A DNA stretch of 64,000 bases from the NCBI RefSeq assembly GCF_045291395.1, contig NZ_CP152342.1, positions 3,906,001 through 3,970,000 of the forward strand, given 5' to 3'. Shown one piece after another: positions 35,999 to 43,730 of the stretch (position 1 is its first letter; each line of letters opens with the position of its first letter). Under the pieces are notes generated by a model that was given only the letters and a program-made list of their open reading frames with translations, did no database searches and was not told the DNA's origin. Position numbers and translations under genes: made by a program. The DNA is from MR-S7 sp000400995. Lineage in GTDB: Bacteria; Pseudomonadota; Gammaproteobacteria; Burkholderiales; Burkholderiaceae_C.

Positions 35999-36946
35999 AT
36001 GGAACTGCGCCAGCTTCGCTACTTCGTCGCCATCGTCGATAGCGGCTCGCTGTCGCGCGCGGCGGCGCTGGTGCACATCGTGCAGCCGGCGCTCAGCCAG
36101 CAGATGACGCAGCTCGAAGACGAACTGGGCGTACAGCTCCTGCAGCGCAGCGTGAAGGGCGTCACGCCCACCGACGCGGGCCTGGCGTTGTACCGCCACG
36201 CGCAGCACATCCTCAAGCTCGCGGCCGAGACACGCAACGTGGTGCGCGCCACCGCCAGCGAGATCAACGGCCGGGTCAAGCTCGGACTGCCTTCGAGCAT
36301 CGCCATGGTGCTCGTGGGCCCGCTCATCGCGGCGCTGGAGGAGCGCTTTCCGCAGGTGTCGCTGGAGATCCACGAAAGCCCCAGCGCCTACCTGGCCGCG
36401 CAATTGCTCAACGAGCGCGTGGACCTGAGCGTGCTGGTGGACGACGCGGCCATGCCCGGCATCGAGTGCGTGCCGCTGGTGGACGAATACCTGTACTTCG
36501 TGCAGCCACGCAAGGCCGCGCTGCTGCGCTGTGGCCGCAGCGTCGCGCTGTCCGCGCTGGCGCAGGTGCCGCTCATGCTCACCACGCACGCCACCACGCT
36601 GCGCCGCATCGTGGACGGCGCGTTCGCCGAAGCGGGCGTGGCCCCGCTCATCAAGGGCGAGGCCAGCTCCATCCAGACCGTGCTGTCGATGGTGGCGCAA
36701 GGCGGCGCGGGCACCATCGTGCCGCACTCCGCGCTGGCCTGGCATGCGGCCTCGCAGTGGCTGCGGCAGACGGTGATAGAGCCGCGCCTGGTGCGCTGCG
36801 CATCGCTCGCGCACTCGCGGCTCAACCCGCTGTCGCCCGCCAGCGCCTGCGTGCGCGCGGTCGTGCGCGACGTGGCGGCCCAGCTCGTGCAGACGCGCCA
36901 GTGGGACGGCGCGCGCCTGCCGCCGCCCGCCCCGCAGCGGTCCTGA
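35999..36946 (+). CDS. LysR-family transcriptional regulator
   Basis: Regulator of 315 aa. The winged helix-turn-helix MELRQLRYFVAIVDSGSLSRAAALVHIVQPALSQQMTQLE is at residues 1-40, and the effector domain (VKLGLPSSIAMVLVGPL...) fills the rest, closest in style to nitrogen-assimilation-control-type LysR proteins. It follows the CoA-transferase gene in the same direction, which is unusual since most LysR genes are divergent from their targets. The Bug receptor gene starts 141 bp downstream and is a likely target together with the upstream acyl-CoA genes. The tail after residue 295 (Arg/Pro-rich) is not conserved. Confidence 0.9.
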   Translation: MELRQLRYFVAIVDSGSLSRAAALVHIVQPALSQQMTQLEDELGVQLLQRSVKGVTPTDAGLALYRHAQHILKLAAETRNVVRATASEINGRVKLGLPSSIAMVLVGPLIAALEERFPQVSLEIHESPSAYLAAQLLNERVDLSVLVDDAAMPGIECVPLVDEYLYFVQPRKAALLRCGRSVALSALAQVPLMLTTHATTLRRIVDGAFAEAGVAPLIKGEASSIQTVLSMVAQGGAGTIVPHSALAWHAASQWLRQTVIEPRLVRCASLAHSRLNPLSPASACVRAVVRDVAAQLVQTRQWDGARLPPPAPQRS

Positions 36947-37086
36947 AAGCCGCGCCAGCCATTGCGCGCCGCTATACCGGTAGCAGGATTCCGTACTGGT
37001 CAGCGCGCCCGCCCCTGCCTACATTGCCCTTGCCGGCCAGCCCCGCGCACCGCGCCCGGCAGCCCCAACGACAAGGAGACAAGCAC

Positions 37087-38058
37087 ATGAGACATGCCTG
37101 GACCACAGCCCTTTGCACCGCCGCCCTCGCGGCCTTCTGCTCCGCCGCGACCGCGCAGCAGGACTACCCTGCGCGCCAGCCCGTGCGCCTGATCGTGACC
37201 TTCGCCCCCGGCGGCGGCTCCGACACCATCGCGCGCTCGCTCAACGCCCGGCTCGGCCAGGCGCTGGGCCAGACCGTCATCGTGGAGAACAAGGCGGGCG
37301 CGGGCGGCACCATCGCCACCGACTACGTGGCCAAGTCGCCGGCCGATGGCTACACCGTGCTGTTCGCGGTGTCCTCGCACAGCATCAACCAGGCGCTCTA
37401 CCCCTCGCTGCCCTTCAACACCGAGCGCGACCTGCGCGGCGTCACGCTCATAGGCGCGCTGCCGCAGGTCGTCGCGGTGCACCCGTCCGTGCCCGCGGGC
37501 AACCTGGCGCAGTGGCTCGAGCTGGTGCGGCGCGATGCGCAGTACCGGCAATACGCCTCGGGCGGCATCGGTTCGCCGGGGCACCTGGCGGGCGGCCTGC
37601 TGCAGTCCATGGCCAAGCTGCCGCTGGAGCACGTGCCCTACCGCGGCGCGGGCCCGGCCATCAGCGACGTGGTGGGCAACCAGGTGCCAGCCATGATCGG
37701 CACGCTGAGCGCCGCCCTGCCCCACATCCGCAGCGGCAAGCTCAAGGCCATCGCCGTCACGTCCGCCGAACGCTCGCCGCTGCTGCCGGACGTGGGCACC
37801 ATCGCGGAGTCGGTTCCGGGCTACGAGTCCGACACCTGGATCGGCACCTTCGTGCCGCGCGCCACGCCCGACGCCGTCGTGCGCAAGCTGCACGCGGCCA
37901 CGGTGGCCGCGCTGCAGGACCCGGCCACGAAGACGCGCATGGAGTCGCAGGCCGGACGCATCGCCGGCGCGCCGCCCGAGGCGCTGGACGCGCTGGTGGC
38001 GCGCGAGATCCGGCAGTTCACCCAGGTGGTGCGCGAGCAGAACATCCACCCGGAGTGA
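37087..38058 (+). CDS. Bug/TctC-family receptor
   Basis: Periplasmic receptor, 323 aa. The ATG follows CAAGGAGACAAGCAC, and the signal peptide ends near TAQQD. VRLIVTFAPGGGSDTIAR and DGYTVLFAVSSHSINQALYP are the family motifs. It is downstream of a LysR-type regulator and convergent with another Bug receptor at 38172, separated by a 113-bp gap that holds an inverted-repeat element. It probably delivers the carboxylate handled by the CoA-transferase and hydratase upstream. Confidence 0.88.
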   Translation: MRHAWTTALCTAALAAFCSAATAQQDYPARQPVRLIVTFAPGGGSDTIARSLNARLGQALGQTVIVENKAGAGGTIATDYVAKSPADGYTVLFAVSSHSINQALYPSLPFNTERDLRGVTLIGALPQVVAVHPSVPAGNLAQWLELVRRDAQYRQYASGGIGSPGHLAGGLLQSMAKLPLEHVPYRGAGPAISDVVGNQVPAMIGTLSAALPHIRSGKLKAIAVTSAERSPLLPDVGTIAESVPGYESDTWIGTFVPRATPDAVVRKLHAATVAALQDPATKTRMESQAGRIAGAPPEALDALVAREIRQFTQVVREQNIHPE

Positions 38059-38067
38059 CGCGCTCTC

Positions 38068-38172
38068 ATACGGGGTTGCATTCAACCGTATAACTAGGCG
38101 GGAAGCCGCAGACAGTGCTGTGGCACGGCAAGGCGAACCAACGACGTTAGACGGTTGAAGGCAAATCCGTAT
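38068..38172. repeat. 105-bp inverted-repeat element between convergent Bug receptor genes
   Basis: Arms of 23 bp, ATACGGGGTTGCATTCAACC... at 38068-38090 and its near-inverse at 38150-38172, differing at about four positions. The interior (38091-38149) has no coding potential. The right arm reaches the stop codon of the minus-strand receptor gene. It could be a small MITE or a bidirectional terminator. Confidence 0.55.
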
Positions 38173-39140
38173 CAGTCCAGCTTCACGCCCGTGGCCTCGA
38201 TAACCGGGCCCCAGCGCCGGGCCTCGGCACGGGCCATCGCGTGGAACTGCTCGGGCGTGCCCGGCAGGGCTTCCATGCCGAAGTCACGCATGCGCTGGGC
38301 CACGGCCGGGGCGGCCAGGGCCTGGTTGATCTCCGCGTTCAGCCGCGCGGTGACGGCCGGCGGCAGGCCCGCTGGCGCCAGTACGCCCTGGAAGGCGTAG
38401 ACCTCCGCATCGGCCACGCCCACCTCGGCCAGCGTAGGCACGTCGGGCAGGCCGGCCACGCGCCGGGCCGCGCCGATGGCCAGCGCCCGCACCTTGCCCG
38501 ACTGGATCACGGGCAGGCCTGCGGCCAGGTCCAGGAACATGCAGGGCACCTGCCCGCCCATCACGTCCTGCAGCGCGGGCGCGGCGCCGCGGTAGGGGAT
38601 GTGGGTGAGGAAGGTCCTGGTGCGGTGCTTGAACAGCTCCATCGCCAGGTGGTGCGGCGAGCCGTTGCCGGGCGATGCGTAGTTGACCTTGCCGGGATGG
38701 GCGCGCACGTAGGCCAGGAAATCCTTGAACGTCTGCGCCTCGAACGCCGGGTGCACCACCAGCGCCAGCGGGAAGCGCGAGAGGCCGCCCACGTAGGTGA
38801 AGTCGCGCTCGGGGCTGAAGGGCAGCTTGCGGAACAGGTGCTCGTTGTAGGCCAGCAGCGCGTTGTCGGCGGACATGACGGTGTAGCCGTCCGGCCTGGC
38901 GGTGGCGACGATCTGCGCGCCGATGTTGGTGGAGGCGCCGGGCCGGTTGTCCACCACGATCTGCTGGCCCAGGCCGGTGCGCATGGCCTCGGCCACGGTG
39001 CGCGCGAGCACGTCGGTGCCGCCGCCCGCCGGATAGGGCACGACCCAGCGAATCGGCTGCGCCGGGTAAGCGCCTTCAGCGCGCACCCACGGTGCCGCGG
39101 CGGCGGCCGCCAGGGCGGCCAGGAGGTGTCTGCGTTCCAT
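38172..39140 (-). CDS. Bug/TctC-family receptor, linked to a fumarylacetoacetase-family gene
   Basis: Periplasmic receptor, 322 aa. The signal is short (MERRHLLAALAAAAAAPWVRAEG) and the family block is IRWVVPYPAGGGTDVLAR, with DGYTVMSADNALLAYN following. GCAAAGGAGACAACG precedes the start. It lies downstream of the fumarylacetoacetase-family gene on the same strand, with repeat copy 5 in the 77-bp gap. Both are probably controlled by the divergent IclR-type regulator. Ligand likely a carboxylate from aromatic or dicarboxylate catabolism (inference). Confidence 0.87.
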   Translation of the reverse strand: MERRHLLAALAAAAAAPWVRAEGAYPAQPIRWVVPYPAGGGTDVLARTVAEAMRTGLGQQIVVDNRPGASTNIGAQIVATARPDGYTVMSADNALLAYNEHLFRKLPFSPERDFTYVGGLSRFPLALVVHPAFEAQTFKDFLAYVRAHPGKVNYASPGNGSPHHLAMELFKHRTRTFLTHIPYRGAAPALQDVMGGQVPCMFLDLAAGLPVIQSGKVRALAIGAARRVAGLPDVPTLAEVGVADAEVYAFQGVLAPAGLPPAVTARLNAEINQALAAPAVAQRMRDFGMEALPGTPEQFHAMARAEARRWGPVIEATGVKLD

Positions 39141-39157
39141 CGTTGTCTCCTTTGCTC

Positions 39158-39214
39158 TTTTTTGCATAGCTGTTTGCGCTTGCTGTACAAGCGCCAGGGG
39201 CCGATTTGGCTCCG
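39158..39214 (+). repeat. Dispersed palindromic repeat, copy 5
   Basis: TTTTGCATAGCTGTTTGCGCTT-GCTGTAC-AAGCGCCAGGGGCC with GATTTGGCTCCGAA, forward orientation. It lies between the fumarylacetoacetase-family and Bug receptor genes on the minus strand. Confidence 0.78.
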
Positions 39215-39217
39215 AAC

Positions 39218-40201
39218 TCACCGGGGCGCGGCGATGCTTTGCTCGATGGCGCCGAACAGGCTCTGACCGGCCTTGTTCTTCATCTCGATGCGGATGGTGT
39301 CGCCATACTTCATGAATTCCGTGCCGGGCTGCCCGTCCTGGATGGTCTCGATGCAGCGCTTCTCGGCGATGCACGAGTAGCCCTTGGCCCAGTCCTTGTT
39401 GCTCACCGTGCCGCTGCCGACGATGGAGCCCGCGCGCACGTTGCGCGTCTTGCAGATGTGGGCGATGAGCTGGCCGAAGTGGAAGGTCATCTCCGGTCCC
39501 GCATCGCACATGCCGACCCGGCGGCCGTTCCAGGTGGACTGCAGCGTGAGGTGCACGCGCCCGCCGTCCCAGGCGTCGCCCAGTTCGTCCAGCGTCACGG
39601 CCACCGGGCTGAACGCCGTGGCGGGCTTGGACTGGAAGAAGCCGAAGCCCTTGGCCAGCTCGGCCGGGATCAGGTTGCGCAGGGACACGTCGTTGGCCAG
39701 CATCACGAGACGGATGCCGTCGAGCGCCTGCTCGGGGCCCGTGCCCATCTTCACGTCGCCGGTAACCACGGCGATCTCGGCCTCGAAATCAATGCCCATG
39801 GATTCGCTGGGCACCACCACGTCGTCACACGGGCCCAGGAAGTCGTCGCTGCCGCCCTGGTACATGAGCGGGTCGGTGTAGAAGCTGGCGGGAACCTCCG
39901 CGTTGCGCGCTTTTCGCACCAGTTCGACGTGGTTGATGTAGGCCGAGCCGTCGGCCCACTGGTAGGCGCGCGGCAGCGGCGCCATGCACTGCTGCGGATC
40001 GAAGGGGAACGGATGGCGCGCGCGGCCCGCGTTGAGCTGGTCGTACAGGTCCTGCAGTTGGGGCGAGAGGAAGTTCCAGTCGTCCAGCACCTGCTGCAGG
40101 CGGCTCGCGATGCCGGTCGCATAATGGGCCGTACTCAGATCGCGCGAGACCACGACAAGCTGGCCGTCGCGCGATCCGTCTTTGTAGGTGGCGAGTTTCA
40201 T
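39218..40201 (-). CDS. Fumarylacetoacetate hydrolase family protein
   Basis: Metal-dependent hydrolase or decarboxylase of 327 aa with the FAH fold. GIDFEAEIAVVTGDV supplies the acidic metal ligands, followed by MLANDVSLRNLIP and the conserved GSGTVSNKDWAKG block. The N-terminus MKLATYKDGSRDGQLVVV is that of long FAH-family members found near homogentisate or dicarboxylate genes. It is divergent from an IclR-type regulator, 69 bp apart, with a 22-bp imperfect palindrome between. Function could be fumarylpyruvate/acylpyruvate hydrolysis; the exact substrate is not inferable. Confidence 0.88.
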   Translation of the reverse strand: MKLATYKDGSRDGQLVVVSRDLSTAHYATGIASRLQQVLDDWNFLSPQLQDLYDQLNAGRARHPFPFDPQQCMAPLPRAYQWADGSAYINHVELVRKARNAEVPASFYTDPLMYQGGSDDFLGPCDDVVVPSESMGIDFEAEIAVVTGDVKMGTGPEQALDGIRLVMLANDVSLRNLIPAELAKGFGFFQSKPATAFSPVAVTLDELGDAWDGGRVHLTLQSTWNGRRVGMCDAGPEMTFHFGQLIAHICKTRNVRAGSIVGSGTVSNKDWAKGYSCIAEKRCIETIQDGQPGTEFMKYGDTIRIEMKNKAGQSLFGAIEQSIAAPR

Positions 40202-40224
40202 GGTTTTCCAACACCCAATTTCGG

Positions 40225-40246
40225 TTTGGTAAATTGATTTAACTAA
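40225..40246. promoter_or_regulatory. Candidate IclR-type operator
   Basis: TTTGGTAAAT-TG-ATTTAACTAA, a 22-bp imperfect palindrome (8 of 10 arm positions pair) in the 69-bp region between the divergent FAH-family and IclR-type genes. AT-rich arms and position fit an IclR-family binding site. Confidence 0.55.
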
Positions 40247-40270
40247 ACAGAACGGCAAATTCTAGGATAG

Positions 40271-41044
40271 ATGAACAAAGAGCGCGTCGGCATCCAGTCG
40301 GTGGAAGTAGGCTTCGCACTGCTCGACGCCCTGGCGCGCGCGCCCGGCGCGCTCATGCTCAAGGACCTCGCATCCGAAGCCGGCATGAGCGCCGCCAAGG
40401 CGCACCGCTACCTGGTGAGCTTCCAGCGCCTGGGCCTGGTCGTGCAGGATGCGCGCACCGCGCGCTACGACCTGGGGCCTGCTGCGCTCAAGTTAGGGCT
40501 CGCTTCGCTCTCGCGCCTGGATGCCGTGCGCCTGGCACGCGAGCGCATGCCCGCGCTCATGGAGCAGATCGGCCACACGCTAGCCCTGGCCGTGTGGGGC
40601 AACCGGGGGCCGACCATCGTGCACTGGGAGGAGGCGCCCCGCGCCGTCACCGTCAACCTGCGCCTGGGCGACGTGATGCCGCTGCTCGGCTCGGCCACGG
40701 GCCGCTGCTTCGCCGCCTGGCTGCCGCGCGAGAACACCGCCGCGCTGCTGGAGGAAGAGCTGGCATTGGCCCCCCGCCACCCGCACCTGCCCCGGGACGC
40801 CGCCGCCATCGAGGCCCTGCTGCGCGAGGTGCGCGAACGCCGCTGCGCCCGCGTGGTGGACACGGTGCTGCCGGGCATCGTGGCCTTCTGCGCCCCCGTG
40901 TTCGACGCCGACGGCCACCTGGCGCTGGGCATCACCACGCTGGGCCCGGCCGCCACCTTCGACCCGCAATGGGGCGGCGCCATCGAGCGGCCGCTGCGCG
41001 CCGCCGCCGAACAGCTCTCGCGCGACCTGGGCCACAAGCCCTGA
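40271..41044 (+). CDS. IclR-family transcriptional regulator
   Basis: Regulator of 257 aa. The N-terminal winged helix (VEVGFALLDALARAPGALMLKDLASEAGMSAAKAHRYL...) covers residues 10-55 and the IclR effector domain the rest (NRGPTIVHWEEAPRAVTVNLRLG; LPGIVAFCAPVFDADGHLALGIT). It is divergent from the fumarylacetoacetase-family gene and presumably controls it and the Bug receptor behind it through the palindrome at 40225-40246. The DUF3108-type gene starts only 3 bp after the stop, but a functional link is not evident. Confidence 0.9.
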   Translation: MNKERVGIQSVEVGFALLDALARAPGALMLKDLASEAGMSAAKAHRYLVSFQRLGLVVQDARTARYDLGPAALKLGLASLSRLDAVRLARERMPALMEQIGHTLALAVWGNRGPTIVHWEEAPRAVTVNLRLGDVMPLLGSATGRCFAAWLPRENTAALLEEELALAPRHPHLPRDAAAIEALLREVRERRCARVVDTVLPGIVAFCAPVFDADGHLALGITTLGPAATFDPQWGGAIERPLRAAAEQLSRDLGHKP

Positions 41045-41046
41045 CC

Positions 41047-42192
41047 ATGCCGCGCCGCGCCCTGCTCCTGCTCACCGCCCTGGTGCTGGCCCTGCACTGG
41101 CTGGTGCTGGTGGGCCTGCCGCTGGGAGCCACGGGGGAGGGGCAGCCCCGGCGCATGGCCTTCCACACGCGCATGGTCGAGCCGCCGCCCCCGCCCCCGG
41201 AGGCCGCCCCCGCGCCACCTCCGCCGCCGCCCGCCGCACCGCGCCCCCGGCCGGTGCGCAAACCCAAGCCGCCTCCACCGCCGGCGCCTGAACCGGCGCC
41301 CGTGCCGGTACCGGAGGAGGCCGCAGCGCCCGCAGACCCCACACCCGTATCGCCCACGGAGACGGCAGAGGACGCGCCCGCGGCCGAGGCTCCGCCCCCC
41401 GAGCCGCCTGCGCCGGCAGCCTCCGCCGAGCCGCCTCCCGCCCCGCCGCAAGCCGCCGCATCCACCCCGGCCGCAGCGCCTGCCGAGAGCGCCGGCGTGG
41501 ACATCCAGCCTCCCGGCGCCACGGGCGCGGCTCCGAGCAGCGAGCCCCCGCCCGTGCGCCTGCCACCCTCCACGCGGCTGTCCTTCGAGGTGCGCGGCGA
41601 GGTCAAGAAATTCCACTACAACGCCAGCGCCGAACTCGTCTGGCGCCAGGACGGCGCGCGCTACGAGGCGCGCCAGCAGGTCCGCGCCTTCCTGCTCGGG
41701 GCGCGCTCGCAAAGCAGCGTGGGACGCATCACGGCGCAGGGGCTGCAGCCCGAGCGCTTCGGCGACAAGGCGCGCAGCGAACAGGCCGCGCACTTCAACT
41801 TCGACACGCACGAGGTCATCTTCAGCGCCAATACTCCGCGCGCCACCATCGGCGAGGGCGCGCAGGACCGCCTGAGCGTGTTCATCCAGCTCGGCGCCAT
41901 GCTGGCCGCCGCGCCCGACCGCTACCCCACGGGCACGCGCATCACGCTGACCACCGTGGGCGCACGCTATGCCGACCGCTGGACCTTCACCGTGGAAGGC
42001 CCCGAGACGCTGGAGCTGCCCGCCGGTCCCACGCCCGCGCTGAAGCTGCAGCGCCTGCCCCGTCACGACCGCGACCAGAAGGCCGAGCTGTGGCTGGGCA
42101 GCCAGCTCGGCTACCTGCCCGTGCGCATCCGCCTGACCCAGGGCAACGGCGACTTCGCCGAGCTGTCGCTGAGCGGCCACGAGGCCCCCTGA
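41047..42192 (+). CDS. DUF3108 domain-containing protein with long proline-rich segment
   Basis: Envelope-associated protein of 381 aa. One N-terminal hydrophobic anchor (about residues 5-24), then an extreme Pro/Ala/Glu-rich stretch (about 45-175) with runs of Pro like those in TonB, then a C-terminal DUF3108-like beta domain (LSFEVRGEVKKFHYNASAELVWRQDG...; LWLGSQLGYLPVRIRLTQGNGDF). The proline segment would span the periplasm and place the domain near the outer membrane. Known DUF3108 members occur in many proteobacteria without a clear role. It follows the IclR-type gene by 3 bp. Confidence 0.78.
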   Translation: MPRRALLLLTALVLALHWLVLVGLPLGATGEGQPRRMAFHTRMVEPPPPPPEAAPAPPPPPPAAPRPRPVRKPKPPPPPAPEPAPVPVPEEAAAPADPTPVSPTETAEDAPAAEAPPPEPPAPAASAEPPPAPPQAAASTPAAAPAESAGVDIQPPGATGAAPSSEPPPVRLPPSTRLSFEVRGEVKKFHYNASAELVWRQDGARYEARQQVRAFLLGARSQSSVGRITAQGLQPERFGDKARSEQAAHFNFDTHEVIFSANTPRATIGEGAQDRLSVFIQLGAMLAAAPDRYPTGTRITLTTVGARYADRWTFTVEGPETLELPAGPTPALKLQRLPRHDRDQKAELWLGSQLGYLPVRIRLTQGNGDFAELSLSGHEAP

Positions 42193-42268
42193 TTTCCGTG
42201 GAATACTGGGAACGCACTTGAACTCCCGCCGCCCGCCGTCATCTGACCCTTATCTACAGGGGAACGCC

Positions 42269-42559
42269 ATGCACATGCTCTACGACTCCGACTCCTTCGT
42301 GGTAGTCCACATGCTGCCGGACGCCGACCGCAGCGGCGTCGCCGACGACGCGCTCCCCGCCGCCCCGCAGCTCGTGCGCCACGGCTTCGAGATCGTGGAC
42401 AAGCGCTCGGGCAAGGAGGTCTACCTGGACGGCTCCTGGGCCGAGATGTTCCAGATGCAGATCCTGGCCTGGCAGCGCGACGCTCCCACCCAGGAGGAGG
42501 TGGAGGACACGCTGGACGGTTACGTGGGCCTGGCCCAGAACCCCGTGGTCGTCCACTGA
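42269..42559 (+). CDS. DUF3567-like small protein
   Basis: Small acidic protein of 96 aa belonging to a family restricted to Betaproteobacteria. Core elements are MLYDSDSFVVVHM, RHGFEIVDKRSGKEVYLDGSWAEMFQ and the C-terminal PTQEEVEDTLDGY. CAGGGGAACGCC precedes the ATG. No catalytic or DNA-binding motif is visible. It is convergent with the AbrB-family gene, 4 bp apart. Confidence 0.82.
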   Translation: MHMLYDSDSFVVVHMLPDADRSGVADDALPAAPQLVRHGFEIVDKRSGKEVYLDGSWAEMFQMQILAWQRDAPTQEEVEDTLDGYVGLAQNPVVVH

Positions 42560-42563
42560 CGGG

Positions 42564-43640
42564 TCAGGACGGCGCTTCCGCCCCATACACCCAGCGGTAC
42601 ATCGGCGCCACCACCAGCAGCACCACCACCAGCCGGCAGACCTGGAACGCAGTGACCACCGGCACGCCGAGCTGAAGCACCTTGGCGGTGATGGACATCT
42701 CCGCAATGCCGCCCGGCGACGTGGCCAGCACCAGCGTCACCCAGTGCAGCCCCGTGGCGCGCGCCAGCGCCCAGGCGAACAGCGCACACACCAGCATCAG
42801 CCCCACCGTGCCCACGGCCACCGACGCCAGCCAGCGCGGCGCCGTGCGCAGGAAGGCACGCCGGAAGCGCACCCCCAGGCTCACGCCGATCACCAGCTGC
42901 GCCGCATTCACCAGCGGCTGGGGGATGGCCGTCAGCGTGACGCTGGCCATGGTGAGCGCCATGGTCACCAGCAGCGGGCCGATGAACCACGGATTGGCGC
43001 GCCCCAGGCGCAGCATGAGCAGCGCGCCCGCGCCGGTGAGCGCGGCCAGCAGCGCCAGCCCTGCGGGCTGCACCATGCGTGGCGGCGGCGCCAGCAGGTC
43101 CACGCCGTGCAGGCCGCTCCACTGCAGCGCGAAGGGGATGCTGACGGTGACGATCACCAGCCGCAGGCTGTGGCTGGCGGCCACGAGGTCGGTGCGCGCA
43201 TGCTGGCGCTCGGCCAGCAACGCCATCTCCGACGCGGCGCCGATGGCCCCTGCGAAGTAGGTCGTGGCGCGCATCGCGGGCGCTGGCACATCCGGCATCA
43301 GCGGCGCATGCATGCGGTGCAGCCACGCACCGAAGGCCCAGCCCAGCAGCAGCGCCCAGCCGATGGCCAGCGCCACGGCCCACCACAGGCCCGCGACCAG
43401 CGCCGTGACCTCGGGCGTGAAGTACAGGCCCAGGATCGCACCCAGCGTCCACTGCCCCGCATTGCGCAGCGGCGCAGCGCTGTCGGTCGGCGCGCCCAGC
43501 ATCGACAACAGGGCCGTGCCCAGCAGCGGGCCGAGCATCCAGGGTAGGGGCGTGTGCAACTGCAGGCACAGCAGCGCGGCGGCCAGCGCGGCGGCCAGGG
43601 TGAACGCGACGCGCGCCGCGTAGGCAAGGTGCGTGGACAT
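42564..43640 (-). CDS. AbrB-family membrane protein (ammonia monooxygenase-like duplication)
   Basis: Integral membrane protein of 358 aa with about ten hydrophobic segments arranged as two related halves, as in the AbrB duplication family (unrelated to the AbrB DNA-binding regulator). LHTPLPWMLGPLLGTALL and the later NPWFIGPLLVTMALTM are the paired motifs, and TSPGGIAEMSITAKVL is the typical C-terminal signature. Function is unknown; transport or regulation has been suggested. It lies downstream of repeat copy 6 and the second OGT-like gene, both on the minus strand. Confidence 0.85.
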   Translation of the reverse strand: MSTHLAYAARVAFTLAAALAAALLCLQLHTPLPWMLGPLLGTALLSMLGAPTDSAAPLRNAGQWTLGAILGLYFTPEVTALVAGLWWAVALAIGWALLLGWAFGAWLHRMHAPLMPDVPAPAMRATTYFAGAIGAASEMALLAERQHARTDLVAASHSLRLVIVTVSIPFALQWSGLHGVDLLAPPPRMVQPAGLALLAALTGAGALLMLRLGRANPWFIGPLLVTMALTMASVTLTAIPQPLVNAAQLVIGVSLGVRFRRAFLRTAPRWLASVAVGTVGLMLVCALFAWALARATGLHWVTLVLATSPGGIAEMSITAKVLQLGVPVVTAFQVCRLVVVLLVVAPMYRWVYGAEAPS

Positions 43641-43668
43641 GAGAACAGGTATCTCTGCGTGCGCAAGG

Positions 43669-43730
43669 CTTCAAGCAAAAATAGCCTTCAGCCCTTATAT
43701 AGCAAGCGCAGGCAGCTATCTTTTAAGAAG
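43669..43730 (-). repeat. Dispersed palindromic repeat, copy 6
   Basis: CTTCAAGCAAAAATAGCCTTCAGCCC...AGCAAGCGCAGGCAGCTATCTTTT, reverse orientation. It overlaps the end of the second OGT-like gene: the stop codon TAA at 43723-43725 lies inside the repeat. Confidence 0.75.
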
